A stretch of 64,000 bases of DNA from NCBI GenBank assembly GCA_963777355.1, contig CAVZQK010000020.1, forward strand, positions 124,001 to 188,000, given 5' to 3'. The DNA is from DATJHM01 sp963777355 (lineage in GTDB: Bacteria; Chloroflexota; Ktedonobacteria; Ktedonobacterales; Ktedonobacteraceae). Shown piece by piece: positions 10,766-20,534 of the stretch. The notes under the pieces were generated by a model. That model saw nothing but the letters and a program-made list of their open reading frames with translations. It searched no databases and had not been told where the DNA came from. The position numbers were made by a program, and so were the translations under genes. Position 1 is the first letter of the stretch, and every line of letters begins with the position of its first letter.

Positions 10766-13325
10766 ATGCCTACCCAACAGATCGAAACCAATTTTATTGG
10801 TCGCCAGGCAGAGATAGAGATATTTAAGCAGTGGCTTGATGCGCCAGAGACAGAGCGAATTCTGTATTTTCACGATGCCCTGGAGGAAAAGAATAAAAAA
10901 GGGGGGGCAGGGAAAACATGGCTCTTGCACAAGAGCATGACAATAGCCAGAGAGAGTGAACCTGATATTACGATGGTTCTGGTTGACTTCTTTGACGTCA
11001 GTGCTCGTGATGGTGTTACGATAGCAGAACGGGTCATCAAAGAACTAGCTCAGGCTTTTCCAGCCTGGTCCACACAGAACTTTACCGAGGCTTTAAAAAA
11101 CTACCATACAGCAACCAATACCGAAACGGCAGAAAATACAGAGCTACGTTCCGAGCTAGCAAAAGCGCTCACAACTGATCTAATCGTTTTAAATAAGCAG
11201 ATTGCAGCCTCTACAAAGAAGCTACTTATTTTTTTTGATACCTACGAGCTTATAGAACAAAATCCGACCATTGCCATTTTGAGTTTCGCCAATATGTTTC
11301 CTGACACCTACCAATTTGAGCATATCAAATTTGTCATCGCCTCACGTAATAAAATCAACTGGGACCATCCCAACTGGCTAGGGCGCGAAAAAGAAGTCCA
11401 GATGGTACCCATCAAACCATTTAGCCAGGAAGAAATGGTCGAATATCTGGTCAGAGAATCGGTATATGACCGAGAAAGCTACCAGAATCGCGTCCAGGAT
11501 TTATACAAGAGAACAGAGGGGCGGCCAATCCTTGTCGGCCTGGTAGCAGATGTGCTCAATCACCATGTCATAGGAATAGACGACCTGATTGCCGTCAAAC
11601 CTTCCGCCTTTGAATCCTATCTTGTGACCCAGATTCAGAGCCTCGAAGATCCCCTAAACTGGGTTATTCTTTTTATGGCCCACGTCTATCATCGTTTTAA
11701 CGCGACCATCCTCCATTGGATACTCAGCGAATCCAGTTTGAGAGAGGTTGTACAAGAAGGAGAGATCCCCTACGAAGATTTAATTGCCATCCTGCCAACA
11801 CTTTCGTTTGTGCGTAGCGCAGGCACAGGAGACGATCTGGTCTTGCATGATGAGATGCGCCGCCTCGTGACCAGATACTGCTGGGGGACACACGATAGAG
11901 ACCGGCAATACCGCAAAGATATTAGCCGTTGCGTAATCGCTCATTATAGACAAGAATTAGAGCGTGTCTCTCATGAACAAGAGCGGCAACTGTACACCAT
12001 AGAGATTCTTTATCATATGCTCTTCCTGAACGTCAATGATGGATTAGCCTACTTCGAGGAAAACTTCTCCTGGGCCTTGAATTTTTCAAAGGCGAGCATT
12101 TGCCCGCACGCTACTTCAGGAAACGCTCCCATTTCAGAAAGAGATGACATTACGCCAACACTATGATCTGCAATTTTCAGAAGCGCAACTACTCAGAATA
12201 GAAGAGAACCCGCAAGAAGCCATTGCGCACTACAAACAGCTTGAAAAAGCAACGGACGCCCAATGGTTGGAAGAGCACAATGCCGCCATGCTTTGGGAGC
12301 AGGGTCGTTGTCAGATTATGCAAAGTAACTTCATAGAAGCATTTGTCAGCCTGGAACACTGTCTTGAGTTAGAGAGAAAGAGAGGAAATACAGCCCAGGT
12401 AGGAGCCATTCTCAATCTACTCGGTTTCACCTATCGCAACCAGGGGCAGTTTGACAATGCCCAGAAGTACTACGAAGAAGGGCTCGCCCTTTATGCCAAG
12501 CTCGATAATCAGAGCGAATATGCCAACATGATCAACAATTTAAGCTTTATAGACAAACAGCGAGGGAAGACACAGCTTGCTTTGCGTCACTGTCAAATTG
12601 GTTTGCGAATTCGTAGAGACCTCTTCCAGGCCGGCAAGTCCAGCGAGTATCCAGTAGGCTTGAGCCTGAGCACAATGGGACAGATCTATCTTGATGCAGG
12701 GCATACTATCTGGGGCAATCAAAGGTTTCAAGAAGCCTTTCAGATCTACAATCGTGTTGGCAGAAAACGTGAGCTTGCAGCAACCTATAATCGTTTCGGC
12801 CAGATTCACCGCGCTCAGGGAGAATATCAGGAGGCAAAACAGTGGTTAGATAAAGCCCAGGAAGCCTCGGTAGATATCAACACCGAGGCATATATCACGT
12901 GTTTAAATGAGCAAGCCCGGCTCCTGCTGGACCAAAAACAGCCCCAGGAAGCGCTGCCAATTCTTGAAACTGCGATTGCGAAAGCCAAACAGGTGCGTGA
13001 TGAATACCAGCAAGTGGCTAATCTGGTTGACCTTACCAAAGCCTTACATTATCTTGACCAGGACGATCTGGCCAATATATACTTGCAAGAAGCACGCATC
13101 ATCTCTAATAAATGGAACTACTCTGATCTACTTGGACAGATTGAGGAATTTTTAGGTGAGCTACGCTACGAGAAAAAAGAGTATAAAGTAGCTTTCGAGC
13201 ATTATCAAAAGTATTGCTACTATATGGCAATACGCAACGAGGTTGCATATAATAATGCCTTGAACCTGGTCATAGACCGCCTATTCGATACTCCCAAAGA
13301 AGGAGACCGCCTCAATCGTCAATGA
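10766..13325 (+). CDS. STAND ATPase with C-terminal TPR array, frame-broken
   Basis: Starts at ATG 10766 with AAAGGAG 8 bp upstream. FIGRQAEIEIFKQWL opens the ATPase domain, Walker A GGAGKTW is at 46-52 and Walker B LLIFFDTYEL is near residue 155. An EGRPILVGLVAD motif (the GxP helical-domain signature) lies near 250, followed by a winged-helix region. After a frame break near 12095 the protein continues through RAFARTLLQETLPF into about seven tetratricopeptide repeats, for example ILNLLGFTYRNQGQFDNAQK and TYNRFGQIHRAQGEYQEAKQ. Total length is about 850 residues. The TPR part is the likely ligand or partner sensor. It is operonic with the upstream STAND gene (30-bp gap) and overlaps the next small ORF by ATGA. 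Confidence 0.8.
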
Positions 13326-13562
13326 TTTCGTTACATTCTGGTCTGAAGGGCAATATGGACCAGAAGTATCCTGAGTTAGCTAACACCCTGGAAGAGGTAC
13401 GTAAAGGAAAATTCCTGGAGGATTTACCAGGAGGTTCTTCCTTCCCATCAACTTCCCAAATCTTCTCATAGCATTGTTCGCTCTCCGCTCGCTGAAAATC
13501 TTCAAGACCTGGCGGCGGAGAGCAGCACTAAGCTCATCAAAAACGCCTGCACAGCTTCTTAA
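13322..13562 (+). CDS. small coupled ORF, unknown (possible peptide)
   Basis: ATG 13322 overlaps the TGA of the STAND-TPR gene (ATGA), the classic arrangement for translational coupling. As written the frame ends at TAG 13471 (49 codons). A second start, ATG 13355, has AAGGG just upstream. If a one-base error near 13425 is allowed, as seen in many neighbours, the reading continues as VLPSHQLPKSSHSIV to TAA 13562 and ends in IKNACTAS, giving about 79 residues. It is rich in Glu/Lys/Ser with a single Cys near the C-terminus. It sits 294 bp before a radical SAM maturase, so a precursor peptide is possible, but there is no family match. It could also be a C-terminal remnant. Confidence 0.35.
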
Positions 13563-13855
13563 CGTTTTCTAATAGTGCAAAAATCCGCCCCTTTTTTGTG
13601 AGCCTATAAGAATTTAACAGTATCTTTTATTAACTTTTTTTCATTTTTTATAGTAATAGTACTTATTTGCTACTTATCTACTATAGTGTTAGTTATCCAC
13701 ATCTACACTGTCTTTTCTATAGGAAAGACATACACTTCGGTTCAATCTTTTTTGATTTGGGCTTTTGAATACAATGAAAGTAGTGCTTCCATGAAAATAC
13801 CCGGAAATTTCCTATGCGCTAATTTGTGGGGAAATGTAGATAGAGGATGTTGTAG
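13563..13855. other. AT-rich gap before radical SAM gene
   Basis: Strongly AT-rich between 13610 and 13690 and free of convincing frames. It probably carries the radical SAM promoter, which I cannot place with confidence. GAGG at 13847-13850 is the likely ribosome-binding site for ATG 13856. Confidence 0.4.
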
Positions 13856-15389
13856 ATGAAAATTTGGTCTGACACAACAGGAGCATCTCAAGCTGAGATG
13901 AATGACTGCGCGGCCCCACGCATGAATGACTGTGCCGCACCCAGTAGGGGCATCCCTATCCTATTACCTTTAGAGGATTTTAAAAACATCCACTATTGCA
14001 CATTGAGGCAGCATACACCCTTATATATACAACCATGTAGTGACAAGCACTGGCTGGCCTGTGTTCCAACTGGATCAGGACGATTGGTCGTGCTTGATGC
14101 AGAGGCATTGCAACTACTTCGAAGCATTCGGAAAAGGAAAAACCCTGCAAGAGGTTGCAGAACAACATACTGAATGGTCAAATAGCAGCATTGAGGAGGG
14201 AGCCGCTTTTTTTTTCCAAGCGGGATTTCTACAAGCACCTGAACAAGCATCTTCTACTAGAACTGCTGAACAAGAAGATACGCTGACAAGTTGGCTCCAT
14301 ATTACTAACGCCTGCAATCTCCGTTGCCAGTACTGCTACATAGAAAAAACCAATGAGTCAATGACGGATGACACAGCCAGAAAGGCTGTCGATGCCGTAT
14401 TTCGTTCAGCGAAGAAACAAGGCTTCAAGCGTGTTGTCCTTAAATACGCAGGTGGTGAGGCAACCCTACGCACCAGCAGTGTTCTTGAAGTTCATGATTA
14501 CGCCCTTAAACAGGCTCAGCTTCAAGGTCTAGAACTCAGCGCACATATCCTGAGCAACGGCGTAGTATTTCCTCTTCATACTATTCGTGAGTTTGCTAAA
14601 CGTAGTATTGGTATCTCAATCTCGCTTGATGGTATCAATAGTGTCAATGACAGTCAACGTTCTTTCGCCAACGGGCTTGGCTCCTTTCAATATGTAGATA
14701 GAACTATCAAACGTTTATTGGCAAATGGAATTATTCCGCATATTCTTGTCACCATATCACAAAGAAATCTCAGCGGCCTCGCCGATTTAATGGATTATAT
14801 TCTCTGCCACAATCTCACCTTCTCGCTCAACTATTATCGAGATAATGAATGTTCTACCTCTATACGCGATCTACAATTTTCCGATAAGCAGATGATTAAA
14901 ACGATGAGAAACGTGTTTGCACTCATTGAAAACCATCTTCCTAAAAGGAGTTTGCTTGATGCACTCGTCGATAAAGCCACGCTTAGCACCATGCATCAGC
15001 ATACGTGTGGGGTCGGAAGAAATTACCTTGTCATCAACCAGCACGGCGGAATTGCCAAATGCCAGGCTGACAGTAAACAGATAGTGACAACTATCGACGA
15101 CGAGGACCCGCTTCAGACGATCAGGAGCGATACAAAAGGTATCCAGAATATTGCTAGCGCAGAAAAAGAGGGCTGCAAAACATGTGATTGGCGCTTCTGG
15201 TGCTCAGGAGGCTGCCCACTCCTGACCTATAGAACGACAGGAAGATTTGACGTGAAATCGCCAAACTGCCACATTTATCAGGCCCTTATTCCTGAAGCTC
15301 TCCGCCTTGAGGCTCTGCGCTTACTAACATATGAAGAACCAATCATAGCCCATAAACTCAGGCATGAGCTTTATGCGCTCACGGTTTAA
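13856..15389 (+). CDS. radical SAM/SPASM peptide maturase with PqqD/RRE-like N-terminus, frame-broken
   Basis: A radical SAM enzyme of about 510 residues. The cluster motif CNLRCQYC (CxxxCxxC) is encoded at 14313-14336. It is followed by KYAGGEATLR and ISLDGINSVND. A C-terminal SPASM region carries CGVGRNYLVINQHGGIAKC, then CKTCDWRFWCSGGCP, with Cys spacing typical of auxiliary Fe-S cluster binding. The N-terminal 130 residues (PLYIQPCSDKHWLACVPTGS, then VVLDAEALQLLRSI, then GKGKTLQEVAEQH) look like a PqqD-type RiPP recognition element. A frame break near 14120 separates the two parts. Such enzymes crosslink or epimerise ribosomal peptides. Residues 15-30 hold an imperfect octapeptide tandem repeat, MNDCAAPR/MNDCAAPS. 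The substrate is not identified. Confidence 0.82.
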
Positions 15390-15425
15390 CACTCCAGACA
15401 ATAATGAGATGGTCTTCAGGATAAT

Positions 15426-16037
15426 TTATTCGTTCGTCTGGTCAAAGGCTCTCTTGCGCCTGGCATTTTGCAGGACGGAGAGCCATTTCGGATCTTGCAC
15501 CGGCAGAAGGGGTTCGCTCTCTAGCTGGGTCATGGTATTCATGATCCAGTTAAGCTCAGACTCTAGCTTGTTGCGGATATAGGAAAGCACCAGGCTAGTA
15601 TATTCGTCGACAAAAGAGCGACCATTCTTCTCCCAACCGACGATATATTGCAGGACCTCGTTCGATTCTTCATAGCGCACACGCAACTGCTCCATGAGCG
15701 TCTCACGACTGCCACCGGATGCCCCCCAGAAGAGCATTTTGAGCAAGAGCTCATCACGCATGGGAATCGGATAATCCGATGGCTGTCCCAACCAGGCTTG
15801 CAACTCTAACCAACCGGCCTGAGTCAGTTCAAAGACCTTCTTCTGTCTTCCCCCACTTGCCACCTGCTGCACCTCGATCAGTCCCTCCTGCTGAAGCTGC
15901 TTGAGGCGGGGATAGATGCTCCCAAAGCTCAAGGCCGAAAGCATACTGGCTCCCCCCTGCTCAAAAGCCATCTTCATATCATAACCCGAACAAGGCTCTA
16001 AACTGATAATCCCCAGAATAATATGGTCGATAGCCAT
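15426..16037 (-). CDS. PadR-family transcriptional regulator
   Basis: 203 residues from ATG 16037, chosen because AGGAGGG lies 6 bp upstream; the frame also opens earlier at 16058. The N-terminal winged helix has the PadR hallmarks: ILGIISLEPCSGYDMK, then SFGSIYPRLKQLQQEGLIEV, then GGRQKKVFELTQAG. The C-terminal half (about 100-203) is the VirR/PadR-type helical dimerisation domain with a WEKNGRSFVDEY stretch. PadR proteins repress stress or efflux genes and release DNA on binding a ligand. It is convergent with the radical SAM gene (36-bp gap), so the regulated target is not obvious. The frame is intact. Confidence 0.9.
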   Translation of the reverse strand: MAIDHIILGIISLEPCSGYDMKMAFEQGGASMLSALSFGSIYPRLKQLQQEGLIEVQQVASGGRQKKVFELTQAGWLELQAWLGQPSDYPIPMRDELLLKMLFWGASGGSRETLMEQLRVRYEESNEVLQYIVGWEKNGRSFVDEYTSLVLSYIRNKLESELNWIMNTMTQLESEPLLPVQDPKWLSVLQNARRKRAFDQTNE

Positions 16038-16291
16038 AGCTCGTCCCTCCTGCCGCAAAATGCATATCGCCCCGATATATTATGACAACATAGTAATGGC
16101 CCATTTCTTACCTGTCAAGAGAAGCTGTCCATCGCATTGAAAAAAGGAGAGTATATTTACGTTTATATATGAGAAAGGTGAAATGTGGAGAGATCTCCCT
16201 GGTAAAGATGACATATATCACCTGATCTTAACCAGAAAGAAACGAAAGCTTCATCCCTAACGTGTTATACTGGCTGGTAGAAGAGACGTCG

Positions 16292-16475
16292 CGTCGATTA
16301 GCGCATGGGCCGGGCTAGCAGGAGGAAGACCCGGTTGACGAGGAGAAGGTTATTCGAGAATTCCATCAGCGGGAGCCTTCAGGGGTGGTACGCTCCTAAC
16401 AAGCGAAAGGACAAAACCAGGCGGTAACGTCTGGGACAAAACTGACGCGGTACCGATTGTTGCGTGCTTTCTTGC
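16292..16475 (+). ncRNA. glmS ribozyme (GlcN6P-responsive self-cleaving riboswitch)
   Basis: The leader 115-300 bp before glmS carries the glmS ribozyme core. Predicted cleavage is between A16300 and G16301 (TTA|GCGC). A CCGGG/CCCGG hairpin at 16310-16334 leads into the invariant GTTGACGAGGAG at 16333-16345. Then follow a TTAT-CGA motif at 16350-16357 (one base longer than the usual UUAUCGA), a GAAGG/CCTTC pairing (16345-16349 with 16375-16379), and the 3' element TCTGGGACAAAACTGACG at 16430-16447, corresponding to the known GGACAAA-type distal domain. In known examples glucosamine-6-phosphate binds as a cofactor, the RNA cleaves itself and the glmS mRNA is degraded. Exact 3' boundary is uncertain. 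Confidence 0.8.
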
Positions 16476-16589
16476 GCCTCACGAAAGAGGCATTTTGCGG
16501 GCAAGGATGACCTGTTTTTGTCATTCTGCTCATTTTCGTGTGGCTTACTAAGAAATGGGCAACAACAAATGAAAGGGTACTCTGACACT

Positions 16590-18454
16590 ATGTGCGGTAT
16601 CATTGGCTACGTCGGCCCACAGGGGATCGACGTTACTACTCTGTTGCTTGATGGTCTGGCGAAACTGGAATACCGTGGCTACGACTCCGCCGGTATTGCC
16701 GTCCTTACATCCGAAGGCGAGATGGAACTCCATCGCCGCGCTGGTAAAATCGCCAATCTTGTTGCTACTGTGGAACAGGACGCCCGTCCTAGCATTGGCA
16801 CCATTGGCATCGGTCATACACGTTGGGCCACGCATGGTCGCCCCAACGATACAAACGCCCATCCTCATCCCGACTGCACAGGCGTTTTGAGCGTGGTGCA
16901 TAATGGCATCATTGAAAACTATACCGAGCTACGCCAGGAACTGGAACAGCAGGGCCATGTCTTTGTCTCTGAAACTGATACCGAGGTGCTCTCTCACCTG
17001 ATTGAGCAGATCTACTTTGGCGAGGCGGCGCACAATCTGAGTGAATCGGTACGCCTGGCCCTGCAAAAGGTGACGGGATCGTACGCCATCGCAGTAATGA
17101 GCAAAGAGCATCCTCACGAGCTGGTCGGTGCACGCTGCAATGGTCCCCTGATCGTCGGGCTGGGGCAGAATGAGCAATTTCTGGCTTCCGATATTCCAGC
17201 TCTGCTCAAGCATACGCGGGATATTATCATCCTTGATGAAGGCGAGATCGCCACATTGCGGCCAGACAGCGTAGTAATTACAAAGCTAGATAAGACACTG
17301 GTTGAGCGCGAACCATTGCACATCGATTGGGATATCGGAGGCGGCAGAAAAGGGAGGCTATCCCCATTTTGCGCTAAAGGAGATCTATGAACAGCCCGAT
17401 GCCCTACGGCGAGCGCTGCTGGGACGCATACTGAATGGAAAGCTCCATCTGAGTGAGCTAGATCTCATGAAGAAAAAGGGCTACCTGGACAATATCCAGC
17501 GCATCGTGATTGTGGCCTGTGGCAGCTCGTATCACGTGGGAATGATAGCTAAGTATGTGATAGAGCAGTGGGCACGCATTCCGGTGGAGGCGGTGACCGC
17601 CGCAGAGTTCCGCTATAGTGATCCAATTGTTGGACCCGAAACCCTCTGTATCGCAATAACTCAATCTGGAGAGACGGCAGATACGCTGGTGGGGATTCGC
17701 CAGGCACGCGAACGAGGGGCAAGGGTGATTGCGGTCACAAATATTGTGGCCAGTGCGGTCACACGGCTCTCCGATGCAGTGCTCTACCTGCAAGCGGGTC
17801 CAGAAATCTGTGTGGTAGCAACTAAGAGCTTTGTCAATTCGGTGACGGTGCTTTACCTGCTGGGACTCTACCTGGGAGAGATGCGTGGGCGCATTACCCC
17901 TGAGCAGATGAGTATATTCTTACAGGCCATCGAACAGCTTCCAGAGCAGGTGCAGAGCATTCTGGATAGCTGAGCAGGTTGAGCAGATTGAGGCTCTGGC
18001 GCAGAAGATTGCGAAGGTGAGCAGCATTATGTTCATAGGACGAGGCGTCGGCTATCCTACCGCACTGGAGGGAGCGCTCAAGCTCAAAGAGATCTCCTAC
18101 ATCCACGCGGAGGGCTTCCCGGCGGGAGAACTTAAACATGGCTCGATTGCCCTGCTCGATCCTGATGTCCCCCTGGTTGCGATTGCCACTGCCTCGCATG
18201 TCTATGAGAAAGTGGTAAGCAACATTCAGGAGGTACGGGCGCGAGATGCGCAGGTCATCGTTGTTGCAACTGAGGGAGATGAGAAGATTCGCCAGCACGC
18301 CGACCACATATTGTACGTGCCAGCAACACTGGAGGCGTTCAGCCCGTTGCTGGCAACAATTCCACTGCAATTGTTTGCCTATCATACAGCGGTGGCTCGT
18401 GGCTGCAATGTGGATCAGCCGAGAAATCTGGCAAAATCGGTGACAGTCGAGTAA
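16590..18454 (+). CDS. glmS: glutamine-fructose-6-phosphate aminotransferase, two frame breaks
   Basis: Makes glucosamine-6-phosphate from fructose-6-phosphate and glutamine, the entry to UDP-GlcNAc and peptidoglycan. The start is ATG 16590, because the nucleophilic Cys must follow Met directly (MCGIIGYVG). The N-terminal Ntn glutaminase has RGYDSAGIAV, HTRWATHG and HNGIIENY. After a break near 17344 (one extra G in the GGCGGC context) the linker reads EKGGYPHFALKEIYEQP, then the first SIS domain, ACGSSYHVG and TQSGETADT. A second break near 17969 leads to the second SIS domain (AEGFPAGELKHG) and the C-terminal NLAKSVTVE. About 620 residues in total, the normal length. An essential enzyme with two breaks points to sequence error. 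Regulation is by the upstream ribozyme. Confidence 0.93.
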
Positions 18455-18489
18455 ATCGGCAAATAGGTTCTATACAAGTGTTCACGAAC

Positions 18490-18552
18490 AATAAAGTCGT
18501 GGACTATGCTAATAAAGTTGCGGACTAGAACAATAGAGTTGTGGACTGGATT
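18490..18552. repeat. three 21-bp degenerate direct repeats
   Basis: Units at 18490-18510, 18511-18531 and 18532-18552 share AATAAAGTTGTGGACT with one to three differences each. The third overlaps the left arm of the glmS terminator. No frame reads through them. Closely spaced subterminal repeats of this size occur at ends of some insertion sequences, but no transposase remnant is visible nearby. Confidence 0.7.
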
Positions 18553-18578
18553 GCTGCCATAGTAGCAATCCAGTTTTT
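18545..18578 (+). terminator. Rho-independent terminator of glmS
   Basis: A perfect 11-bp stem, ACTGGATTGCT at 18545-18555 with AGCAATCCAGT at 18564-18574, an 8-nt loop and a run of five T ending at 18578. It is 90 bp after the glmS stop and in the right orientation. Confidence 0.85.
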
Positions 18579-18977
18579 GAATTTTCGGGTAGCTCTATAC
18601 GGGCAATTAAGTTATCCTTGCGATTTGTCCAGAGAGCATGCAATGTTTCCTTTTAGGATGACGTCATATGCAGCAACTTTGTTTCGGAACGAATATGTCT
18701 TGGAATGATCCGGTCTCTGGTAAGAGGCAGCTTCTTCGGGCCTTGCTCTATAGGAAGACTGGATTCTGGAGCTGTAGCGTATGGCATCAATTATGAAGAA
18801 TTTGAATTGCCAATTTTGTGTCAGCGAGGTAGTATTGCAGGAGAGGTTCCCTCTTTGCAGAACTGAGTGAGTACCACCCATTAAAGTCAGGCTCTATTTC
18901 CGATGAGGCCTACTAGATTTCAGTGTTGCGAGAAAGGGGACGGGAACTAGTTCTTTTCTAAAAAGGATGCAGTATTT
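18579..18977. other. gap between glmS and ilvA, no supported gene
   Basis: I searched this leader for T-box hallmarks because ilvA is a common T-box target. The plus strand lacks the conserved T-box bulge sequence and specifier-loop signals. A frame reading LDSGAVAYGINYEEFELP ends at a stop near 18868 but matches nothing I know. The likely ribosome-binding site of ilvA is AAAAAGGA at 18960-18967. Confidence 0.4.
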
Positions 18978-20289
18978 ATGACTTCTCTCGACAAAGATAT
19001 CCCGTCGAAACCGGCTCAGGAGCTTGACGATGCCGCTGAGGCGCGTGCAAGCGATGAGGTTTCCATGCCTCCAATTACGTTTGCCGACATCTGGCAGGCA
19101 CAGCAATTCCTTAAGCCACTAATTGAGCATACGCCGATGGTCCACTCGACAGCTCTGAGCACACTGACGGAAGCCGATATCTATCTCAAGTTTGAGCAGA
19201 TGCAGCGAGGAGGCTCGTTCAAGGTGCGTGGCGCGACGTATAAGCTCTCACGCCTATCCGAAGAACAGCGCCGGGCGGGTGTGATTACCGCCTCGGCAGG
19301 CAATCACGCGCAGGGAGTTGCCATCGCAGCGGCCTATTATAACGTGCCCTGCACTATCGTTGTGCCAGAGAACGCCCCACTCACGAAGGTCACAGCAACA
19401 CAGAGCTATGGCGCGAACGTCGTCCTGTGGGGCGCAACCTACGATGATGCGGTCCAGCATAGCTTCAAATTGCAGCAAGAGCTAGGCGGCAACCTATATC
19501 CCGGCCTTCGATGACCGCGACGTGGTGACGGGCCAGGGGACGCTCGGTCTTGAGATGCTCACTGAGGTACCACATGCTGATGTTATCATAGTTCCAATCG
19601 GCGGCGGTGGCCTCATCTCCGGCATCGCTCTCGCAGCCCGCGCCATGAAACCATCGATCAAGATCATCGGCGTCGAAGCGGCGGGCGCGGCTAGCATGCG
19701 TGCCTCCCTCGATGCAGGTCAGTTACAAACGCTGCCCGCTCTGGCAACAATCGCCGATGGCATTGCCATCAAGCGGCCAGGGAAAATTACCTTCCCACTC
19801 ATCCAGCAGCTTGTTGACGACGTAGTACTCGTCGAGGATGAGCAGATTATCAATGCCGCTCTGTTACTCATGGAACGCCATAAAATTCTGGTCGAGGGCG
19901 CGGGTGCCGTAGGGGTTGCGGCCATCTTGAACAAAACACTTCAGCTCAAAGGCAAGCATGTACTGGTCACGCTTACCGGCGGCAACATCGACGTCAACCT
20001 GCTGGGCCGCTTCACCGAACATGCCCTCGTCAATGAGAGCCGATATTTCGCTATCCATGCTAGCCTGGCTGATCGTCCCGGCGAACTGGCGCGTATGCTC
20101 AATATTATTGCCAGTATGCATGTCAATATCATTGATGTCCACTACCAGCGCGTCTCCAACCATCTGCCATTTATGCAACACGAGGCCATAGTCACACTCG
20201 AAACAAGAAATCGCGCACAGTGCGAAGAGCTACTGAATGTTTTACACGCCGCAGACTATACTGTCGTGGAGGCTCAGGCTTTGAAATAA
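18978..20289 (+). CDS. ilvA: threonine dehydratase (PLP), one frame break
   Basis: Deaminates threonine to 2-oxobutyrate, first step of isoleucine synthesis (or threonine catabolism). The PLP fold is clear: GGSFKVRGATYKLS with the Schiff-base Lys82, TASAGNHAQGVA for phosphate and substrate binding, VVPENAPL, and the glycine loop VPIGGGGLISG after the break. The frame shifts near 19490 and resumes as TYIPAFDDRDVVTGQGT. The C-terminal 85 residues (RYFAIHASLADRPGELARML) form an ACT-type regulatory domain of the shorter class, so about 436 residues in all. Feedback control by isoleucine or valine is typical for ACT-bearing forms, but the effector is not proven here. The first 30 residues are a non-conserved extension. 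Confidence 0.93.
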
Positions 20290-20534
20290 GCAGGCTCTGT
20301 AAAATTACTGGCTGGATGGCTTCTCTTCACAGAGGTCATGCGGTCCTGATTCGCCAAACAGAGTGTGGCTGTAAAGCTCTCTCCCGGACACATTTTGAAG
20401 GGAGGGTGAAAGAGGTCGACGAGAGCACGTTGCGCGTTGGCGGCAGGGCGAGAGCCGTGATCGCCAACGCGGTCTGAGATCAACAGCCGACCCTACAAGA
20501 TTCTGCCAGGTGGAGGAGAGTTTGCCTCAGAGCG

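Noticed and set aside
16381..16396. AGGGGTGGTACGC resembling a T-box motif in front of glmS
   Set aside because: It lies inside the glmS ribozyme fold and the other T-box elements are absent.
18612..18881. An 89-codon minus-strand frame between glmS and ilvA
   Set aside because: No recognisable protein, no ribosome-binding site, and low coding character.
18579..18977. A T-box leader for ilvA
   Set aside because: No conserved T-box bulge sequence, specifier loop or AG-bulge on the plus strand; a partial GGGTGGTAC occurs only on the minus strand.
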